DNA from: Saprospiraceae bacterium
GTDB lineage: Bacteria; Bacteroidota; Bacteroidia; Chitinophagales; Saprospiraceae
Length of the DNA: 64,000 bases
Assembly: GCA_016787345.1 (NCBI GenBank)
Contig: JAEUUU010000030.1
Coordinates: 58,759 to 122,758 of the forward strand
Direction of reading: 5' to 3'
The stretch's first letter is position 1, and each line of letters begins with the position of its first letter. The position numbers were made by a program, and so were the translations under genes. Below, piece by piece: positions 27,450 to 35,176 of this stretch. Under the pieces are notes generated by a model, which was given only the letters and a program-made list of their open reading frames with translations, made no database searches and was not told the origin of the DNA.

Positions 27450-28460
27450 ATGCAGCACCAACTTTCGCTTCTGCCTTACAACACGTTCGGCCTCGATGCC
27501 CGCGCGGAACATTTCGCCGAATGCCGCTCCGAAGACGACATCCGAACGGCCCTGAAATCCGGCATCCGGCCCGTTTTTGTGCTCGGCGGCGGCAGTAATA
27601 TTCTTTTTACCAGGGCCGTAGTGCCCGGTCTTTTGATCAAAAACAGCATCGAAGGAATTTCAATACTCGAATCGAACGACGGCGAGGCGCTCGTGGAAGC
27701 CGGCGGGGGTGAAAACTGGCATCGTTTCGTGCTTTGGTGCATCGAACACGAACTGGGCGGCGTTGAAAACCTCAGCCTCATTCCGGGCACGGTGGGCGCC
27801 GCGCCCGTGCAAAATATCGGCGCTTACGGCGTGGAGTTGAAAGACGTGTTCGACAGCCTCGAAGCTGTCGACCTCGAAACCGGGGAAACGCGGCATTTTG
27901 ACAAAGCAACATGCCGGTTCGGGTACCGCGACAGTATTTTCAAACAGGAAGCCAAAGGGCGGTATTGCATTACCCGTGTTCGGTTCAGGCTCACCCGGCA
28001 TCAGCATAAAATCAATATTTCTTATGGCGACATCCGGAATACCCTCGCCCTCATGGGTAAAACCGACGAACCGGGAATAGCCGACGTCAGCGAAGCAGTC
28101 GTCCGGATTCGCAGTTCCAAACTGCCCGATCCGGCCCAAATCGGCAATTGCGGCTCTTTTTTCAAAAACCCGGAAATACCGGCCGGGCAATATGAAAACC
28201 TGCGTTCTGCTTACCCCGATATGCCCCACTACCCTCTCCCCGGCGGGCTGGTGAAAGTGCCCGCCGGCTGGCTAATCGAACAGTGCGGCTGGAAAGGAAA
28301 ACGGGTCGGCAACACAGGCAGTTACGAAAAGCAAGCCCTCGTGTTGGTCAATTATGGGGGCGCCACGGGCGAAGAAGTTTATGCGTTGGCCCTGGCAATC
28401 ATTGATTCAGTAAAAAGCAAGTTCGGCATCTCCCTCGAACCCGAAGTCAACATCTGGTAG
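27450..28460 (+). CDS. murB: UDP-N-acetylmuramate dehydrogenase
   Basis: MurB is a cytoplasmic flavoenzyme that reduces UDP-GlcNAc enolpyruvate to UDP-MurNAc with NADPH, the second committed step of peptidoglycan precursor synthesis. The 336-residue protein is like the E. coli (type I) enzyme. FAD-binding motifs include GGGSNILF and PVQNIGAYGVEL; CRFGYRDSIFK is typical of type I; the catalytic Ser236 lies in GNCGSFFKNP; and the C-terminal Glu lies in LEPEVNIW. I chose ATG 27450 over the TTG nine bases upstream. It follows the coiled-coil gene by 17 bases. Confidence 0.96.
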   Translation: MQHQLSLLPYNTFGLDARAEHFAECRSEDDIRTALKSGIRPVFVLGGGSNILFTRAVVPGLLIKNSIEGISILESNDGEALVEAGGGENWHRFVLWCIEHELGGVENLSLIPGTVGAAPVQNIGAYGVELKDVFDSLEAVDLETGETRHFDKATCRFGYRDSIFKQEAKGRYCITRVRFRLTRHQHKINISYGDIRNTLALMGKTDEPGIADVSEAVVRIRSSKLPDPAQIGNCGSFFKNPEIPAGQYENLRSAYPDMPHYPLPGGLVKVPAGWLIEQCGWKGKRVGNTGSYEKQALVLVNYGGATGEEVYALALAIIDSVKSKFGISLEPEVNIW

Positions 28461-28470
28461 AGCCCCTCAC

Positions 28471-28498
28471 CAATTCACCAATTCACCAGTTCACCAAT
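28471..28498. repeat. Octamer tandem repeat (CCAATTCA)n
   Basis: Three copies, CCAATTCA, CCAATTCA and CCAGTTCA, followed by a partial copy, start ten bases after the murB stop codon. It resembles the other short intergenic repeats of this window in unit length and position, but not in sequence. Confidence 0.85.
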
Positions 28499-28532
28499 AA
28501 AAAAACCGTCCTGTCTTTTCGACGGGACGGTC
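28498..28532 (-). terminator. Terminator of the minus-strand T9SS gene
   Basis: A hairpin lies at 28506-28532 (ACCGTCC paired with GGACGGT, extended by four inner pairs, around a TTTTC loop). On the minus strand a run of U follows (A run at 28499-28506), so it would stop transcription of the gene ending at 28652. The 120 bases between the gene and the hairpin contain only an 11-codon frame (28543-28578) that I do not call. Confidence 0.75.
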
Positions 28533-28651
28533 ACAACATAACCATGAAAACAATTAACCAATCTAATGTTCTGCCTTAATGCTGATACGTTTTCGAAAAA
28601 CCGTGCCAATTGCGGCAGTACTTGGTTGTTTTTTTAAATCTGTCACAAATT

Positions 28652-31600
28652 TTAACGTGCAGTCTTGACTACCCGGGCCGTATAGACCTGATTCAGGCCG
28701 TTCACTTTGAGAAAATAATGCCCGGGCGGGTAAGGTTCCAGCGAGATGACGCCTTTCAATTGCTCATCCCAGATGGCCATACGGGCAGTTTGCAGCCGTC
28801 GGCCGTTGGCATCGAAAACTTCGCAGAAGGCTTCTCGGTCGTTTTCGCCGGCTTCAAGGCTTACTTCAATCAATGCAGTAGTCGGGTTGGGAGATACTTT
28901 TAGCGTTCTTAACTGAGTGACCGGCTGTTCTGTCGGGATGTTGAAACAGAACAAGTAACTTGTTTCAGCGCCAAAAAACGGATCGTTGAGAATCCACAAT
29001 ATTGATCCGAATTCACTGGTAATAGAGACCGCGCCCTCCATGCCATCGCCGCCGGTATCGAAAAGCACAAACTCGTAGCACTGATTCAACTCGAGGCACC
29101 AGGGATCATAAATGAACGTCACCGGCTGATCTGTATACGGCCCGCCGCTGAACAGAACAGTCCCCTGATCATCACGCAATTCCCATCTCGTTTCCTCCGG
29201 TTTTTGGTCGGTGAGCAGATTGAGCGCATAAGCGGCGGCATCTTCATTCAGTGAATAACCAATTGAAGCTGTATCGTTTTTGATATCGTCATCTTCTCCT
29301 GCCTGGTTAACGTTCGTGACATCGACGGCCAGCACGTTGTTGCCGAAAGCCGAGCCGTACACTTGAATATAATACTCTTCTGTAATACCCGGCGGCAGCA
29401 CCAGATCAACCGGCAGCGATACTTGCGGCACACCGTTGGTCGTAATATTCAAATGAAAACCAGTCACTTCCGCAATGCCTTCATTGGTCAGTTGCACGGC
29501 GGCAAATACTTGCCCGGTATCGCTGCAACCTTCTGTAATACGCAGGCCGGTTACCGCCAGATCGCGGTTCCAGCGGCGCTCCACTGTGGCGGAAACGGTA
29601 TCATTGGCCGTGTTCTGATCGCCCGAAACCGTTGCCTTCAACTCAACCAGATAACTCAGATCGGGGTTGCTGACGTCGGCCAGTGTGGCAAACGTGTAAG
29701 TTGCCGTAGCGCCGGGCGCCAGCGTGTTCGGGTATTGCTCCGTAATCCAGGGTTGGCCGTTCAGCCGGTAGGAAAGTTCAAGCGCACTTTGGGGTTCGAG
29801 GCCAAAGTTGCGCAACTGCATGGTAACCGGTTCGGCGGCGGAGAGGTTCGGAGAAGAGACCGGCGACAGCAATGAAAGCGCTCCCACGTCGTTCAACTGC
29901 CGCTCCGGCGTACAAAACACGATGGTATCCTTCCCCGTTTCGGCGCTACCTATTTCAAACAAGACATTGTTGTAAATGTCGAGAAACTTGAGGTTGCCTT
30001 GCCAGGCCAATGTGGTAGAATTATAAATGAATTTGTAGCAAGTATTGTCGTCGCTGCAAATCTGAACCGTGCTTTGGCCGGGCGGCAGATCGTCGGTGAT
30101 CAGAACCTGGTTGGCCTGGTTGCGCAATTCCCAGTGCAGGATACCAAATGTGGTTTGTCCGTCCAGCGTCAGGTAAGTGCCGTCCAGATTGCCGAAAAAT
30201 TTGACGGTCAGGGTATCGTTGAAAACGAACTGGTCAGGTTGACCATTGGGCAGTTTGGCGATGGCGCGCAAGCCATTGAGGCCGTTCAGGATACCTGTGA
30301 GGTTGACGTAGATCGTATCCTGTGCCCCGGGGGCAAGGTTACCGGTCCAGAGATAGATCTGAGCCGCCTGATTGTTGAGCCGCCAGTGTATTTCGGCGCT
30401 TTGCATGGGGATACCGGAAGCATTGCGCAGGATGATACCGACGGTTTGTTCGGTACCACACACGAGGCCCGGCAGATTGGTTTTACCGACTACGGCGGCG
30501 TCGTTGCTGGTCAGCTTTCGCACCGAGGCGCGCAGGGTGTCATTGGGGGAAAAGGCATCGGAAGCCCATTGGGTAATAATTTCGAAAGCGTAGTTTTTAC
30601 CCACTTGCCCCATCGGAACCGTTTGTGAAAAGGTATGAACGAGGCTTTGGCCTGGAAAAATGGTATCGGCAACGAGGTCTGTAACCACCGTACCGTTTTC
30701 AAAACGCAGGGTGACATTGACACCGAATGCAGGCTCAATCCCGCCATTCAGAATGGATACGCTCACACTTTCCGCATCGCCAAGCAGGGCAGAAGACTGC
30801 GGCGCGACCAAAATTTCAGGCGTTACGTCGAATGTATCGCGGCCGATCCTGAACGCGGCGATCCAGGTGCCCCAACTGGCGTTGGAAGGCTGGTATTCGC
30901 CGGTAAACCAAAAGGTCAGACCATCTTCCGGATCAACGGTCATGCTGCTGTAATCGCCCCAGCGGTTCGCCAGCGTATGGCTGGTCTGGCCAGGTTTAAG
31001 GGAAAACTCTTCGATAGCCATGAGGTTGGCCGGGTCGGCTGCCCGGCGACCGGTGAGGCGTAAGCCGGGAAATACCTGGTTGCTCACGACAGAATAGCCC
31101 AGACCGATATTGCCTTGCATGTCGAGTGAAATCGTACCCATGAATCGGTTGGTCGCCAGATCGGGGGCATAGGTCCCCTGCTGGTGAATTTGCCAGTTGT
31201 TGTTTGTTTTGCGCAATTCATACCAGCGCACCTGCGCGTCACCACCCAGTCCAGTTTGTCCGGAAACATCGGCCACGTGGTTAAAAACAACCGACTCGTG
31301 GTCGCCGAAATTACGGTAGGGCGCCCGATGCATGATAATATTTTCCAGGGCGGCAAGTCGCGGTGCATTTGCACTGGGTTGTTCGAGACAATCGTTGAAA
31401 CCAAAGCAAACCGTGGATTCAAAAGGTGCGGGATATAAAATCTGGGGGCCTTCGCTGTAACTCTCGTCTACGTTCTGCCAGTCGACGTGTATTTCCCAAA
31501 CCTGCAACTGGTCCAAGCCGCCATTCCAGGCATCGTCGTACATCCGGAAAACATAACCCGGGCTGCCCGGCGGCGGCGGCGGGCCACCTTCCCAATCGGC

Positions 31601-32461
31601 GCCGGTACCTGGCTGAAAGGTCACACCTGCGTAATTTGGCAGCTCGAAACGATAAATTTTAAATTCGTCGTCGCCAGCCAGCAGCGCCTCGCGTTCGAGC
31701 GCGTAACCGGAGCATTTGTTGCCGTTGTACAACTCATTGACCGTGATGTAATAAGCGTCCGGCCAGACGTACAATTTGGGGTAATCCGGAAAACCCAGGG
31801 TTTGAAAAACATATGCTTTCCAGGAGCCTGTCGGATCGTCGGTGTCCGAGACGGCGATCAACAACTCATTCGTGCCGATTCCACCTTTCAGTTCCATCAT
31901 CACCCAGCGCTCGGCGCCGGGGTCGTATTGAATAATCGGGTCGTTAAAACTACCGGAACTGACCTGCGACCAGATGGTTTGCGTAGCGGCCGGGCCATAA
32001 ACCGAATTTCCCTGTTTGTCAAAAACCTGAAACAGGGCGCCGCCGGGCGCATTGATCATTTGAACGTAATGGTTTTTGCCAATATCGCCGTTAGGGTCGG
32101 CCGGTGTAATATCGGAACGCATCCCCTCCCGGCTCACGAGGGTGTTCAGTTGCGGGCCCGCGCTCAATCCCCTTTCGGCAGCTTGCCCCACGAGCGGATC
32201 ACCGCCTTGCGGTTGCGGGTTGGGGTTATTGAGGGCGTTGTTTTCAAAATAATTGGCCTTGTGCCACACTTTATCGGGGTGCGCTTCGGCCGGATCGGGC
32301 GGCAAGGGTTGCAAGTCGCGCACAGGCGGAATCGCGCCCAGCAATTGTCCGTACGACACCATTGGCGGATAAGTCCGTACCGAGTCTTGCTGCGATGTTT
32401 GCGCGCCTAGCAGGCCGGCTGCTAAGAGCAGGAGTAAAAACAGTGGTAGTCTTTTCTTCAT
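28652..32461 (-). CDS. T9SS type A sorted multidomain secreted protein
   Basis: The 1269-residue protein starts at ATG 32461, giving the signal peptide MKKRLPLFLLLLLAAGLLGAQ; an in-frame start 54 bases upstream adds a tail that would hide it. Residues about 90-540 look like a propeller or other beta-rich domain (GQLLGAIPPV, then SDITPADPNGDIGKNHYVQM). From about 560 there are CARDB-like Ig modules (VSVSILNGGIEPAFGVNV, and later VTMQLRNFGLEPQSALEL near 860). The last 80 residues are a type A sorting domain (LKVSPNPTTALIEVSLE, then GHYFLKVN). The protein is predicted to be secreted through T9SS; no catalytic motif was recognised. It lies downstream of the ubiA-like gene after a 111-base gap and is probably transcribed separately. 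Confidence 0.9.
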   Translation of the reverse strand: MKKRLPLFLLLLLAAGLLGAQTSQQDSVRTYPPMVSYGQLLGAIPPVRDLQPLPPDPAEAHPDKVWHKANYFENNALNNPNPQPQGGDPLVGQAAERGLSAGPQLNTLVSREGMRSDITPADPNGDIGKNHYVQMINAPGGALFQVFDKQGNSVYGPAATQTIWSQVSSGSFNDPIIQYDPGAERWVMMELKGGIGTNELLIAVSDTDDPTGSWKAYVFQTLGFPDYPKLYVWPDAYYITVNELYNGNKCSGYALEREALLAGDDEFKIYRFELPNYAGVTFQPGTGADWEGGPPPPPGSPGYVFRMYDDAWNGGLDQLQVWEIHVDWQNVDESYSEGPQILYPAPFESTVCFGFNDCLEQPSANAPRLAALENIIMHRAPYRNFGDHESVVFNHVADVSGQTGLGGDAQVRWYELRKTNNNWQIHQQGTYAPDLATNRFMGTISLDMQGNIGLGYSVVSNQVFPGLRLTGRRAADPANLMAIEEFSLKPGQTSHTLANRWGDYSSMTVDPEDGLTFWFTGEYQPSNASWGTWIAAFRIGRDTFDVTPEILVAPQSSALLGDAESVSVSILNGGIEPAFGVNVTLRFENGTVVTDLVADTIFPGQSLVHTFSQTVPMGQVGKNYAFEIITQWASDAFSPNDTLRASVRKLTSNDAAVVGKTNLPGLVCGTEQTVGIILRNASGIPMQSAEIHWRLNNQAAQIYLWTGNLAPGAQDTIYVNLTGILNGLNGLRAIAKLPNGQPDQFVFNDTLTVKFFGNLDGTYLTLDGQTTFGILHWELRNQANQVLITDDLPPGQSTVQICSDDNTCYKFIYNSTTLAWQGNLKFLDIYNNVLFEIGSAETGKDTIVFCTPERQLNDVGALSLLSPVSSPNLSAAEPVTMQLRNFGLEPQSALELSYRLNGQPWITEQYPNTLAPGATATYTFATLADVSNPDLSYLVELKATVSGDQNTANDTVSATVERRWNRDLAVTGLRITEGCSDTGQVFAAVQLTNEGIAEVTGFHLNITTNGVPQVSLPVDLVLPPGITEEYYIQVYGSAFGNNVLAVDVTNVNQAGEDDDIKNDTASIGYSLNEDAAAYALNLLTDQKPEETRWELRDDQGTVLFSGGPYTDQPVTFIYDPWCLELNQCYEFVLFDTGGDGMEGAVSITSEFGSILWILNDPFFGAETSYLFCFNIPTEQPVTQLRTLKVSPNPTTALIEVSLEAGENDREAFCEVFDANGRRLQTARMAIWDEQLKGVISLEPYPPGHYFLKVNGLNQVYTARVVKTAR

Positions 32462-32572
32462 GGAAGATTTGTCAAATGAATTCGGAAAGCGATGAGAATG
32501 GATGCAAAGTTGCAAAACAGCAGGAGGGGATATTTTGATGAATACCAGACTGGCTCATTTTTGCCAAATAAA

Positions 32573-33568
32573 TTAATAGCCTTGCTGTTTCAGCCAGATG
32601 CTAAGAGCCTCCTGAACGTCAGACGGCCAGGAGCGCAACAACAAAAACACGCCGGCCAGCATGATGAATTTGATGAGCAAACTTGCCCGGTTGAAATGTC
32701 TTCGTGTTTTGGCGCCGTAAATCAGACCGGTAACCGCCGCTGCAGGCAACAGCAAACAGAAAATCCCGGCTATCAATTGCCAGTCGGGCGCGTCGGTCTG
32801 TACCCAGAAAAACATCAGAATACAGGTCAGAATGACCACTGTAACCGACGTAAATCCTGCCGGCAAACGCGCATAACGCACGCCTTTGATCACCGCCAAA
32901 GTATTACAGCCGCAGGCAGAATCGCCGGGGAAATCTTCCAGGTCCTTGACCTGTTCGCGCAGCAACGTTGTCACGAAGGCAAACATGGCATAGAGCCAAA
33001 CCAGACCGACCGCCTGATGCACTGTTTCGCCGTGTTCGAAAGATACAATCCAAAGCGGGCGGTTCTCCGGAAAAAGCGGAATAACCGGCACCGCTGCGCA
33101 TAGCAAGGCCACCAGCAAATTGCCCAGAACAGGGGTACACTTTAACTGCCAGGCATATAAAAACAGCAAAACGGAAACCACGGGAAACAGAATAAACACC
33201 CAGGAGAGATGCGGTTCGGGCAGCGCGGCATCGAGTAAAAACATCAGCCACACCATGCCTGCCAGCGCCATGGCATACAACACCAGGGCGATCCAGGGCG
33301 GCAAAAAACGGCCCACGACTCGCTTGTGTGGCTTATTGATCGCGTCAATGTGCCGATCGAAGTAATCGTTGATAATGTAGCCCGCCAGCGTGGCAACCAC
33401 CGTCGTCGCAGCCAGCAGGCGGAAACTGTATTCCGTTAGCACCGGCAGCCCTCCGGCACGCAGGATAGCCGGCCGCAAAACATACCAATAGGGAACCCAT
33501 TGGGTCAGCAGAACGATCAACAGATTGGGAAGACGCAACAGCCGGGGGAAGGCCAGTAGCCGGTTCAT
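32573..33568 (-). CDS. UbiA-family prenyltransferase
   Basis: UbiA-family enzymes are integral membrane proteins that transfer a polyprenyl chain to an acceptor. The 331-residue protein has about eight or nine hydrophobic segments. The first Asp-rich motif is NDYFDRHIDAINKP (N67, D68, D71, D75), and the second is VKDLEDFPGD in a cytosolic loop. Members near kdsC in Bacteroidota are often annotated as geranylgeranylglycerol-phosphate geranylgeranyltransferases; the acceptor cannot be read from sequence, so the substrate stays open (menaquinone or heme O pathways are alternatives). It lies downstream of the kdsC-like gene by about 98 bases on the same strand. Confidence 0.85.
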   Translation of the reverse strand: MNRLLAFPRLLRLPNLLIVLLTQWVPYWYVLRPAILRAGGLPVLTEYSFRLLAATTVVATLAGYIINDYFDRHIDAINKPHKRVVGRFLPPWIALVLYAMALAGMVWLMFLLDAALPEPHLSWVFILFPVVSVLLFLYAWQLKCTPVLGNLLVALLCAAVPVIPLFPENRPLWIVSFEHGETVHQAVGLVWLYAMFAFVTTLLREQVKDLEDFPGDSACGCNTLAVIKGVRYARLPAGFTSVTVVILTCILMFFWVQTDAPDWQLIAGIFCLLLPAAAVTGLIYGAKTRRHFNRASLLIKFIMLAGVFLLLRSWPSDVQEALSIWLKQQGY

Positions 33569-33666
33569 GGGGGAAAAATCTGTTTTTTGCCGGACAAACA
33601 GAAATTCTGAACCAAATGAAAATTCAAGACCTTGTTTTCAACAGTCCATACCTATGGCCTGTACGA

Positions 33667-34251
33667 TCAATATTCCGGCCATTTTGACTGAAGTTTCAGT
33701 ACTTTTTCAATGATGTCGCGCACGCAACCCTGCCCCCCGCGGACGGGCGACACGTAATCAACCACCTCCAGAATTTCGGGCACAGCATCAGCCGGGCAGC
33801 AGGCCAGGCCCACTTTGCGGAGCACCGGCAAGTCGGGCAGGTCGTCGCCGATATAACAAACCTCCGCGGCCAGCAAGCCGTAACGTTCGAGAAACTGCTG
33901 AAAGGGCGGAATTTTGTCGGCGGCGCCGGAGTAAATCTGTTCGAGTCCCAAATCGCTCAGGCGCTTGGTCACGCCAGCCGAGCGACCTCCGGTGATCACC
34001 CCGATCGGAAGTCCCGCTTTTAAGGCCCATTTCATGGCCTGGCCGTCGCGTACGTGCATGGTGCGCAGCAACTCGCCGGCTTCGGTCACCTGAATGGAAT
34101 TGTCGGTCAAAACACCGTCGACATCGAAGACAAAAGCCTTGACGGCCTGCATTTTATCGAACAGATGTACGAGTTCGAGCGGCGGAAGCGGCTCCGGCAG
34201 CAGCGGCACGGCTTCGGGTGAATCATCCGGAAAAAAGGGCAGTTGGTCCAA
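33667..34251 (-). CDS. kdsC: KdsC-like HAD phosphatase
   Basis: KdsC removes phosphate from 3-deoxy-D-manno-octulosonate 8-phosphate, giving KDO for lipopolysaccharide. HAD motifs are clear: FDVDGVLTD (nucleophile Asp), ITGG, a Lys in AADKIPP, and YIGDDLPDLPVL. The tail GGQGCVRD matches the family. The start is uncertain. An in-frame stop at 34270-34272 bounds the frame; the possible starts are a TTG at 34251, which adds a Pro-rich 33-residue leader with coding-like codon use, and an ATG at 34152 (MQAVKAFVFDVDG). The annotated span uses the TTG so that no coding sequence is lost. The gene is 28 bases downstream of iscX and upstream of the ubiA-like gene, probably in one transcript. Confidence 0.85.
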   Translation of the reverse strand: MDQLPFFPDDSPEAVPLLPEPLPPLELVHLFDKMQAVKAFVFDVDGVLTDNSIQVTEAGELLRTMHVRDGQAMKWALKAGLPIGVITGGRSAGVTKRLSDLGLEQIYSGAADKIPPFQQFLERYGLLAAEVCYIGDDLPDLPVLRKVGLACCPADAVPEILEVVDYVSPVRGGQGCVRDIIEKVLKLQSKWPEY

Positions 34252-34279
34252 AGCAAATAATGTCAGAAGTTATGGTAAA

Positions 34280-34528
34280 TCAGCGGTTGTTAGCCCGCCA
34301 TTCATAGACCCATTTGGCCTGTATTTGTTCCAGATGACCCTCGTTCGAGTCCTCGCGCTTACCGGCAAAATTGGGGATCTCCAAAATCCATTGCAGCAGA
34401 TCGGTAAAACGTATCCGGTAAATTTTACTCTCATCGAACGCTTCACCAAAACGCTCGTACAGCGCCATGGCAATGTCTTCGTGATCGGCCCACTCAATGG
34501 GCATATTGTCAAAATCCTGAAAAGGCAT
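34280..34528 (-). CDS. iscX: IscX-like Fe-S assembly protein
   Basis: IscX is a small acidic protein that binds the cysteine desulfurase IscS and iron and tunes Fe-S cluster assembly. The 82-residue product has the family core: WADHEDIAMALYERF, then IRFTDLLQWILEIPNF, then the Glu-rich EGHLEQIQAKWVYEW. I chose ATG 34528 because the extension upstream would be translated repeat sequence. It is a little longer than the roughly 66-residue E. coli protein at the N-terminus. It lies 95 bases downstream of fdx, the same order as in the E. coli isc operon. Confidence 0.85.
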   Translation of the reverse strand: MPFQDFDNMPIEWADHEDIAMALYERFGEAFDESKIYRIRFTDLLQWILEIPNFAGKREDSNEGHLEQIQAKWVYEWRANNR

Positions 34529-34533
34529 GGGGG

Positions 34534-34569
<36 letters not shown>

Positions 34570-34580
34570 AATCAACTAAT

Positions 34581-34620
34581 AAACCCTTATCAACCCTTAT
34601 CAACCTTTATAAACCCTTCA
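34581..34620. repeat. Ten-base tandem repeat (AAACCCTTAT)n
   Basis: Four imperfect 10-base units (AAACCCTTAT, CAACCCTTAT, CAACCTTTAT, AAACCCTTCA) lie directly beside the heptamer repeat and just past the fdx stop codon. A single unit also occurs at about 22727-22736 ahead of corA, and the loop of the 23828-23901 inverted repeat has a related TATCAACC. Confidence 0.85.
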
Positions 34621-34623
34621 CAA

Positions 34624-34965
34624 TCAATGCTCGTGACCGATGATCCGGCTTTGATCGGGAATGGTAACGGTAATTTCGGCTTTGTTGTCGAGTATAATAC
34701 ACTGACAACCCAGTCGGCTTTCCAGTCGGGGATTGATTGCGCGATCGATAAAGTCCTCTTCCTTGTCCGAGATTTCTTCCAGAAACGCTTCGCCCTTTTC
34801 TACGTAAATATGGCAGGTAGAGCATGCGCATACGCCGCCACAGTTGTGGTTGAGGTGCACGTCGTACTCTTCCGTCAGTTCAAGAATAGACAGGTCTTCG
34901 AAATCACCGCTGACGGTTTTGGAAGGGATCGAGGTATCTTCAAATAAAAATTTTACGGTTGCCAT
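34624..34965 (-). CDS. fdx: ISC-type 2Fe-2S ferredoxin
   Basis: The 113-residue adrenodoxin-type ferredoxin carries one 2Fe-2S cluster and gives electrons to the ISC Fe-S assembly machinery. Ligand cysteines Cys42, Cys48, Cys51 and Cys87 fall at the same positions as in E. coli Fdx; Cys46 and Cys89 are additional. The motif is NCGGVCACSTC. It is the first gene of a likely fdx-iscX(-kdsC-ubiA) minus-strand transcript, read from the promoter at 35020-34991. The other isc genes are not in this window. Confidence 0.93.
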   Translation of the reverse strand: MATVKFLFEDTSIPSKTVSGDFEDLSILELTEEYDVHLNHNCGGVCACSTCHIYVEKGEAFLEEISDKEEDFIDRAINPRLESRLGCQCIILDNKAEITVTIPDQSRIIGHEH

Positions 34966-34990
34966 AGCGCAAATGTGGGTTTGGGGAGTG

Positions 34991-35020
34991 CAAAAGTAGC
35001 GTTATCCATGGTTTCCCAAA
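34991..35020 (-). promoter_or_regulatory. Candidate promoter of fdx
   Basis: On the minus strand, TTTG (35020-35017), 18 bases, then TACTTTTG (34998-34991). This is a full match to the Bacteroidota -33/-7 pattern and lies 25 bases before the fdx start codon. Confidence 0.65.
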
Positions 35021-35176
35021 CGGAATATCCCGGAGCTTAAAATTGCCGCTTTAACAATCGTACCGCACAAGGGTTTGGGCATTCTGCAACTTTCCTTCGC
35101 CGTTCATCATTTTCAGGGCCAATCAGGCCGATTTTTTTTCAAAAGCCTCAAAAAACACCGTACTTTTCGGCTACTT

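Noticed and set aside
28543-28578. Eleven-codon frame (MKTINQSNVLP) near a hairpin
   Set aside because: It looks like a leader peptide, but it is on the plus strand and the genes around it run away on the minus strand, so it has nothing to regulate.
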